NCBI GenBank assembly: GCA_018292915.2
Contig: JACVVK020000165.1
Coordinates: 660,001-724,000, forward strand
Length of the DNA stretch: 64,000 nt
Direction of reading: 5' to 3'
Origin: Batillaria attramentaria
Lineage: Eukaryota; Mollusca; Gastropoda; Batillariidae
Positions within the stretch are counted from its first letter, which is position 1. Each line of letters opens with the position of its first letter. A program made the position numbers and the translations under genes. Under the pieces are notes generated by a model, which was not told the origin of the DNA, did no database searches, and saw only the letters and a program-made list of their open reading frames with translations. Of this stretch, positions 46,516 to 64,000 are shown in pieces.

Positions 46516-47344
46516 CCCTTTTACGCAGAGAAGAAACGGAAAAACTGCGAGACTCAAATGTCATGAAATATATCAGGTCACTAGGCCAGAATGAACCTTT
46601 TCTCTTTGATACAAAAATAGCCCCATAAAAAGTTGTTGCCGAAAATCGTTGGCGACTGTATTACCAAACGCTCTGCGACTATGACGTTGCGTAAGTCTCT
46701 AAGCAGGACAGCCCAGTCAGCGCCTTCGCTTCATAAGCTATTACTGAGACAATATTACTGCGGTGTGAATTTGTCTGGTGGTCAGTCTGTTATTTTGTAA
46801 CTTGACAAAAATGAGTAGCAAGGGGTTAAAGCGCATCCGATGAAAAAGTTTTTCATAGCAGCGTTGTTATATGCCAAACCAGCCGTAACGAAAGCGGTAT
46901 GCAACACAGACGGCAATGTTTTTTGTGGAAATGCACGCGTGTCAAAAAACAAAAACAAAACAACAACAACAACAACAACAAAACAGAAAAAAAGCCTTAA
47001 ACAAATAAATAGAAAACCGGTGGTGGTTTTCAGTTTTTAGTGGTAACCCATTTATTGTGCGGATATTGAAAAGCTCTCCCCCCCCCCCCCCCGACATCTG
47101 TGACTGCCGACATGCATGACTGCACATGTACGCTCGTATTCGTCGAATGACGTTAGCTTTCCAAACACCCCGCACCCACGGCATGGTAAGTGCGTCGTGT
47201 TGGACTCACCCATGCAAAACAGTAAACACAACAGTTATTCTGGCACGGACTGCATCAAATATGCACGTGGAATAACATTTCTTTGTGTTGCCCTGCTACC
47301 CTCTGGCGTTTCCAAATAGGCTTCCAACGAAAAAACAACAACAA

Positions 47345-47426
47345 ACAAGATGGCCACCAGCCCAATATGTTGTTTCCATTTGATCACCTGCTATCGTCAC
47401 GGTCGTTCTTTTGTAATGCCATGTAT

Positions 47427-47497
<71 letters not shown>

Positions 47498-48179
47498 CTC
47501 TCTCTCTGAATGGAAACAACTGACCAGGCTGTCACACCAATCTTGTTTTTGGAAGAGAGACGTCAAGTTGTATTCTTTGAAATCTATGACGTTTTTCCTC
47601 ACTGGGATGACGCATAATACATTTGGCGTAATGACTTTGTACAGTTCTTGCAATGAAAGCAGGCCCATGAAAATTGAAGTGTTGCTGCTGCGTGCGAATT
47701 AATACCGACCCAATATGTTTAACAGACAAGTCTGCGCGGCGAACGTTTTCTAACTATGTGTTATGTCAGACATACACACGCGCGCGCGCACACACTCACA
47801 CGCACGCACGCACGCGCACATGCACACACACACACAGACTCGCGCGAGCCGCGTTTGTGCTCCATTGAGACCTACGTGGTGTTCTCTCACTCTACTATGC
47901 TATTGAGTGAGAGTCACTTTACGTCAGTGCGCGTGCGTCTCTTCTTCGATGTTTGTGAGGCGTGTGGCTTGTAGAGGAAATGTGCTGTGAGTACAAATTT
48001 TCGAGTCAACTGACGATAACGGCTGCAGTGAATTTTTCAATTTTTTTTGTATATTTTTTATGGCACCCCAGGCTCATTATCTATGTATAGTAGGAGCGAT
48101 TTTGAGATCTAAAGTGTGTTCACCAGCACTTTCATCAGGTACGGCTTACGCCAAAAGTATAAAAGCGACAACCTCCTCC
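47345..48179. repeat. Duplicated block D, copy 1
   Basis: Begins CAAGATGGCCACCAGCC and ends GCGACAACCTCC. It contains CA and CGCG tracts. It recurs at 49634-51009 with about 450 bp of extra sequence in the second copy (50302-50751). Confidence 0.8.
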
Positions 48180-48521
48180 CTTCTCGTACTCTCCGCTCCT
48201 CATCGGAAAAGCTCCTGAAGGTTCCCAAGTTCAATCTAGAAACCTTCGGTGAGCGCTCTTTCAGTTTCTGTGCCCCCCAGGTATGGAATTCTCTGCCTCC
48301 CTCCCTTAGGAACACCCAGACCCTCCCACAGTTTAAATCAAAACTAAAGACTTATCTATTCAAGACAGCATATGATCTGTAGTACCATCTACCCCCCCCC
48401 CCCCCCCCGCACACGTAATTAGTGTTTCATGTATGCGTGAGAATGTGTGTGTGTAGCGCACTGAGTGCTCTTTGAGCAGACTACTAGCGCTTTATAAGAG
48501 CTATTATTATTATTATTATTA
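48180..48521 (+). mobile_element. LINE 3' end with ATT tail
   Basis: The frame to 48382 encodes SFSFCAPQVWNSLPPSLRN and FKSKLKTYLFKTAYDL, a reverse-transcriptase C-terminus. The 3' UTR ends GCGCTTTATAAGAGC and an ATT repeat. It starts abruptly after GCGACAACCTCC, a sequence also present without the LINE near 51009. Confidence 0.8.
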
Positions 48522-48591
48522 CTTTCTATAACTTCAAAGGAGTTTGTACAGCCCGCTTTCTATTATGTCACCACTCTATCCGCTCTCTCTA

Positions 48592-48658
<67 letters not shown>

Positions 48659-49640
48659 TTGACTCGTAACGGATCCTCCTTAGACACCGTGTACATACCA
48701 AGGGAGAAAATCTCCGGAGTTACGGCTTCCTACCGTCAGTATTTCCTGTACTTACAGTGCTGAATCAAATATTGACCCGTACAGTTAGTGAATAGAATGT
48801 CTTCGTTACGGCATCCATCATCCTCATCTTCATCATCGTCATCAACAGCAGCTTCATCGTCATCAGCAGCAACTGATGTCATACCCAGTGACCATGCCAG
48901 CGACTGTTAAAACATCAGATATCATGGACATGTTGAATAAGGTTGTGGAAGAGCAGTATAACAATATTGAGAAGCTATAAGCCTGTTTGAACCAAATACT
49001 GCAGACAAAACTTTAGTCAAATTAAAACTACACTATCTTACAGGGAGAGTCAGTTTAGTAGGAAACTGACACAGACGTCAATCACAGGGTAAAAACAAAC
49101 TGGCGAATAACGAATGATTGAAAGATGGTCCGTGGAAACAGACTAGGTTGATAGGAAGATGGTTCGTGGACAGAAACACGTGACCACAGCAGTACCGACT
49201 TTGTGATTTGCTGCCAAAGCAAAGTTTTTGAAAACAACCGGCACTATGCTTGTGTTTTTATGAGATGGCCCAATCTGACTTGGTAATTAAAACCTTGAAG
49301 ACAGTTGGTGGAAAGACAAACATGGCGATAGAGACTGTTTGTGATCAGAGAAGAAATCTTCCACAAACTAGCAACTGTCATCCCATACACTGTACTGTCG
49401 TTGCGTTATGGAGTGGAAATACTGTACTGTACCGTGACTGTACAAACATTGTAAATACTGCACAAACATTGTAAATATTGTAGAAACATTGTAAATACTG
49501 CACAAACATTGTAAATACTGTACAAACATTGTAAATATTGTAGAAACATTGTAAATACTGTACAAACATTGTAAATATATTGTACAGACATTGTAAATGC
49601 TGTTCAAACATGGTAAATACTGTACAAAACAATGTAAACA
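48522..49640 (+). repeat. Third, non-coding copy of the helicase 3' flank
   Basis: The segment matches 9195-10250 and 25610-26665 from ACTTTCTATAACTTCAAAGG to TACTGTACAAAACAATG. It begins directly at the ATT tail of a LINE and ends at AAACAAGATGGCC, the start of another duplicated block. Confidence 0.8.
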
Positions 49641-49719
49641 AGATGGCCACCAGCCTAATATGTTGTTTCCATTTGATCACCTGCTATCGTCACGGTCGTT
49701 CTTTTGTAATGCCATGTAT

Positions 49720-49786
<67 letters not shown>

Positions 49787-51009
49787 TTCTCTCTCTCTCT
49801 CTCTGAATGGAAACAACTGACCGGGCTGTCACCCCAATCTTGTTTTTGGAAGAGAGACGTCAAGTTGTATTCTTTGAAATCTATGACGTTTTTCCTCACT
49901 GGGATGACGCATAATACATTTGGCGTAATAACTTTGATACAAACGGAAACGGTAATGACTGCGAAGTGGTTACAAGTTAAGCAAATAAAAGCGACACAAC
50001 TTTGATACAGTTCTTGCAATGAAAGCAGGCCCATGAAAATTGAAGTGTTGCTGCTGCGTCCGCAGTGTAAAGATCAAGATCGAATTAATACCAACCCAAT
50101 ATGTTTAACAGACAAGTCTGCGCGGCGAACGTTTTCTAACTATGTGTTATGTCAGACATACACACGCGCGCGCGCACACACTCACACGCACGCACGCACG
50201 CGCACACGCACACACACACACAGACTCGCGCGAGCCGCGTTTGTGCTCCATTGAGACCTATGTGGTGTTCTCTCACTCTACTATGCTATTGAGTGAGAGT
50301 CAGTGGGAAAAACAAAGCACACTACATCAATGAAACTCCCGCTTTCCCCGTCTACACATAGAGAACGTCCAAAAAGTGGCGACACATCCCCAAGAAATGC
50401 CAGTATCACGTCAATCAAACATGACGTCGGAAAAATGACGCTGATACTGCCTTTTGCGTCAGTGCGCGCGTGCCTTTTCTGCGGTGGATCTGACCTGTTC
50501 AGTACGTAAGCAGCCCTGCACAGCGTTCTGGGTTCTTCTTCTTTCATGAATTTGTTCTCCGTGCATATTCTGTTCATAAAGTATTGGAGTTGTATTCTGT
50601 TATATCCCGTGTCTTCTCTGCGATTGCACGAAGATGGCGACATAGTAGAAGTAAAATACACCACGTCTCCAAACAGAGGAATTCGGAAAGAAAGTGGCGA
50701 GACACCCCCAAGAAAAAACAGCATCACGTCAATCAAACATGACGCACTTACTTTACGTCAGTGCGCGTGCGTCTCTTTTTCGATGTTTGTGAGGCGTGTG
50801 GCTTGTAGAGGAAATGTGCTGTGAGTACAAATTTTCGAGTCAACTGACGATAACGGCTGCAGTGAATTTTTCTAATTTTTTTGCATATTTTTTATGGCAC
50901 CCCAGGCTCATTATCTATGTATAGTAGGAGCGATTTTGAGATCTAAAGTGTGTTCACCAGCACTTTCATCAGGTACGGCTTACGCCAAAAGTATGAAAGC
51001 GACAACCTC
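49634..51009. repeat. Duplicated block D, copy 2
   Basis: Nearly identical to 47345-48179 apart from small indels and an inserted 450-bp section with three AACATGACG-type motifs. The frame and content give no supported gene. Confidence 0.8.
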
Positions 51010-51560
51010 CAAAATTCACTTAGTTGAGAGTCCGTATTGATCATGCTATCTATGTCCAAAAATGGAGTAGTTTAGGTAAATATTACGCCTTTAAACGCCA
51101 GAAAGCCACTTTTCTGAAAAGGGCGATAACTCGCAAATCATGTGTGCAATCGTACCTGGATCGGGCCTTCCATTCAACAATGTTGATTCATTTAGAAACC
51201 CCAAATTTGAAATCGATCGGTTCAGTATTATCGGAGAAATAGGCATCTGAACTTGATTCACATGCAATGTCAACTCAGGCTCGGTTTACACGAAAACTAT
51301 AAGAGCGACCATTTTCTAGTAGTGACTCTGTTCAGAGTCCGTATTCAAGCTATCTACTGCCAAAAAATTGAGTGATTTAAATAAATATTACGCCTGTAAA
51401 CGCCAGACAACCAACTTGTCTCAAAAGGGCGATAACTCCCAAATCACTTAAGCAATCATCACACGCTTGGTTCCTCTAATGTAACATTTTGATATAATTG
51501 GATACCCCAACTTTGAAGCCATTCGGTTAAGTATTTTCGAAGAAACGGGCCCGGACACAA
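50956..51560. repeat. 300-bp dimer repeat ending in a CA tract
   Basis: Two diverged units share GAGTCCGTATT, AAATATTACGCCT, AAACGCCAGA and AAAGGGCGATAACTC. Downstream, 51560-51800 resembles 15790-16000 (CGGCACTCACTGAGGAGGAG type). Confidence 0.65.
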
Positions 51561-52379
51561 TTCACACACACACACACACATACATCCACACAGACGGCAC
51601 TCACTGAGGAGGAGAAGCGCGTTCGGCGCACCATACATGCCAGCATCGATGACGCATGTTTTCTTACGTCATTGTCAGAGTTACACTTGCATAATCGTCT
51701 CTGCGGGAGATCGGCAGTGACGTGCGTTTGTACCACAGATGCTTGCCCATGAACGTGGAAAATTTAGCCCGTCCTATGATGTTGTTTCCATTACTACAAC
51801 ATAAAAACAGGCGGAAGAACAATTGTGAATTGTAGGTGAAATTAAGGTATTGATTGACAACACGTGTTCGTGGTCTTTTGCTATTATCGCGTAATTATGG
51901 CCGCAAACAGATGAAAACAGATAATTGTAGGCAAACACATTTTCTCATTTTCGGGAGGAAAGGCGCGAGGGGGGGGGGGGGGGGGGGTGGAGGCGCGACT
52001 CTGAATGGTCTAATGTACTGACTCGAATTCCGTACGCCCCACTCCCACCCTCCGTCACTACCCCCTTTTAGCCCCCCGTCCCCCCCCCCTCCCCCCATCA
52101 TACTCCCAACAGGCACGCACACACGAGGGAGGGAGGGTAGGAGGTCAAGGGAAGTACATAATAATGATACACGTAGCACATGTGAACTGACACTGGCAGA
52201 TATGCAGATGGATTTTCATTTGGGAATACATTGCGTTCTCTCTCTCTCTCTCTCTCTCTGTCAGCATCCCATCCACTGGAAAATAAAATTTCATTATTCG
52301 CTCATTTTCATACAAACTTCTTTTTGTGTGAGCCTCATGTGGCTAAACTTGAACAAACTAACAACAACCCCAACAAAAC

Positions 52380-52432
<53 letters not shown>

Positions 52433-52575
52433 ATCAAGAACAACAAGAAACACGTTTATTCTCATAGTTCTTTAATTTGTATCCCTAAACTTCGAGCGTT
52501 ACCGTTAAGAACCTGCGGGTTAGCGTCCTGCCATTTCCGCGCACAATCCGGTCTGCGCAAAAGTCAGAACGGAAT

Positions 52576-63925
<11,350 letters not shown>

Positions 63926-64000
63926 CTGACATCAAAATCGATAATTTGGTAATTGGTGATTTATGCAACATACAGTCCAGTACCAGATTATGGTAATTCG

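Larger units (their letters stand above)
42830..47040. other. Gene-poor interval
   Basis: Beyond the listed SINE, LINE and MITE copies there are CG/CA/GA tracts (43135-43330), G runs and several short frames without family resemblance. The FPGS 5' exons could lie here or further right, but I could not recognise them. Confidence 0.5.

Overview
This is nuclear DNA from a multicellular animal, most likely a marine mollusc and probably a gastropod. The genes are split by GT-AG introns. Dinucleotide repeats are extremely long: the CA tract at 15.67-15.80 kb alone is about 130 bp. Short interspersed elements built on tRNA-like heads recur throughout. The two recognisable single-copy-type genes are animal folylpolyglutamate synthase and an ABCC (MRP) transporter. 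Nothing looks prokaryotic. The species is an inference; I cannot name it from the sequence alone.

The left half (1-29 kb) holds two tandem paralogues of a nuclease-helicase gene on the + strand. Copy B (18,686-25,134) can be read completely as six exons whose splice phases all agree, giving an 817-residue protein. It has two CCHC zinc knuckles, a proline/glutamine-rich linker, a PD-(D/E)XK nuclease fold of NERD type (D277, E291-V-K293), and a superfamily-1 helicase core: GPPGTGKT, a YIIADE Walker B, an RCPP motif IV-like box, a GLER motif V-like box and an LSRSTS motif VI-like box. Copy A (1,093-8,707) shows only the helicase half; its upstream exons would lie before the window. The copies share introns and several kb of 3' flank, so they are a segmental duplication. 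Copy A carries two large insertions that B lacks: an approximately 4.8-kb inverted-repeat element at 2.6-7.5 kb, and a 2.6-kb TA-flanked element at 11.0-13.6 kb for which B keeps the empty site. A third, non-coding fragment of the same duplicon lies at 48.5-49.6 kb.

The middle (31.4-42.2 kb) is folylpolyglutamate synthase on the - strand. Eleven exons are recognisable. One expected exon, for the conserved phosphate-binding strand near the start of the C-terminal domain, cannot be found. The acceptor of the last exon coincides with one end of an inverted-repeat element, and splice phases fail at exactly those two places. SINEs, MITEs and duplicated fragments fill the introns.

The right end (52.6-63.9 kb) is the second half of an ABCC transporter on the - strand, in eleven phase-consistent exons from the start of the second membrane domain to the stop codon, with a complete nucleotide-binding domain 2. 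One of its introns holds a 2.6-kb DNA element with 42-bp perfect terminal inverted repeats and clusters of a roughly 22-nt GTGTCTGCC motif in both orientations.

The 42-52 kb gap holds no gene I can support. It contains LINE 3' ends, SINEs, a mariner-like MITE and an internal duplication. The nuclease-helicase family is the most interesting content. Zinc-finger, nuclease and SF1-helicase modules in one protein, tandemly duplicated, recall nucleic-acid defence systems, but that role is only a hypothesis.
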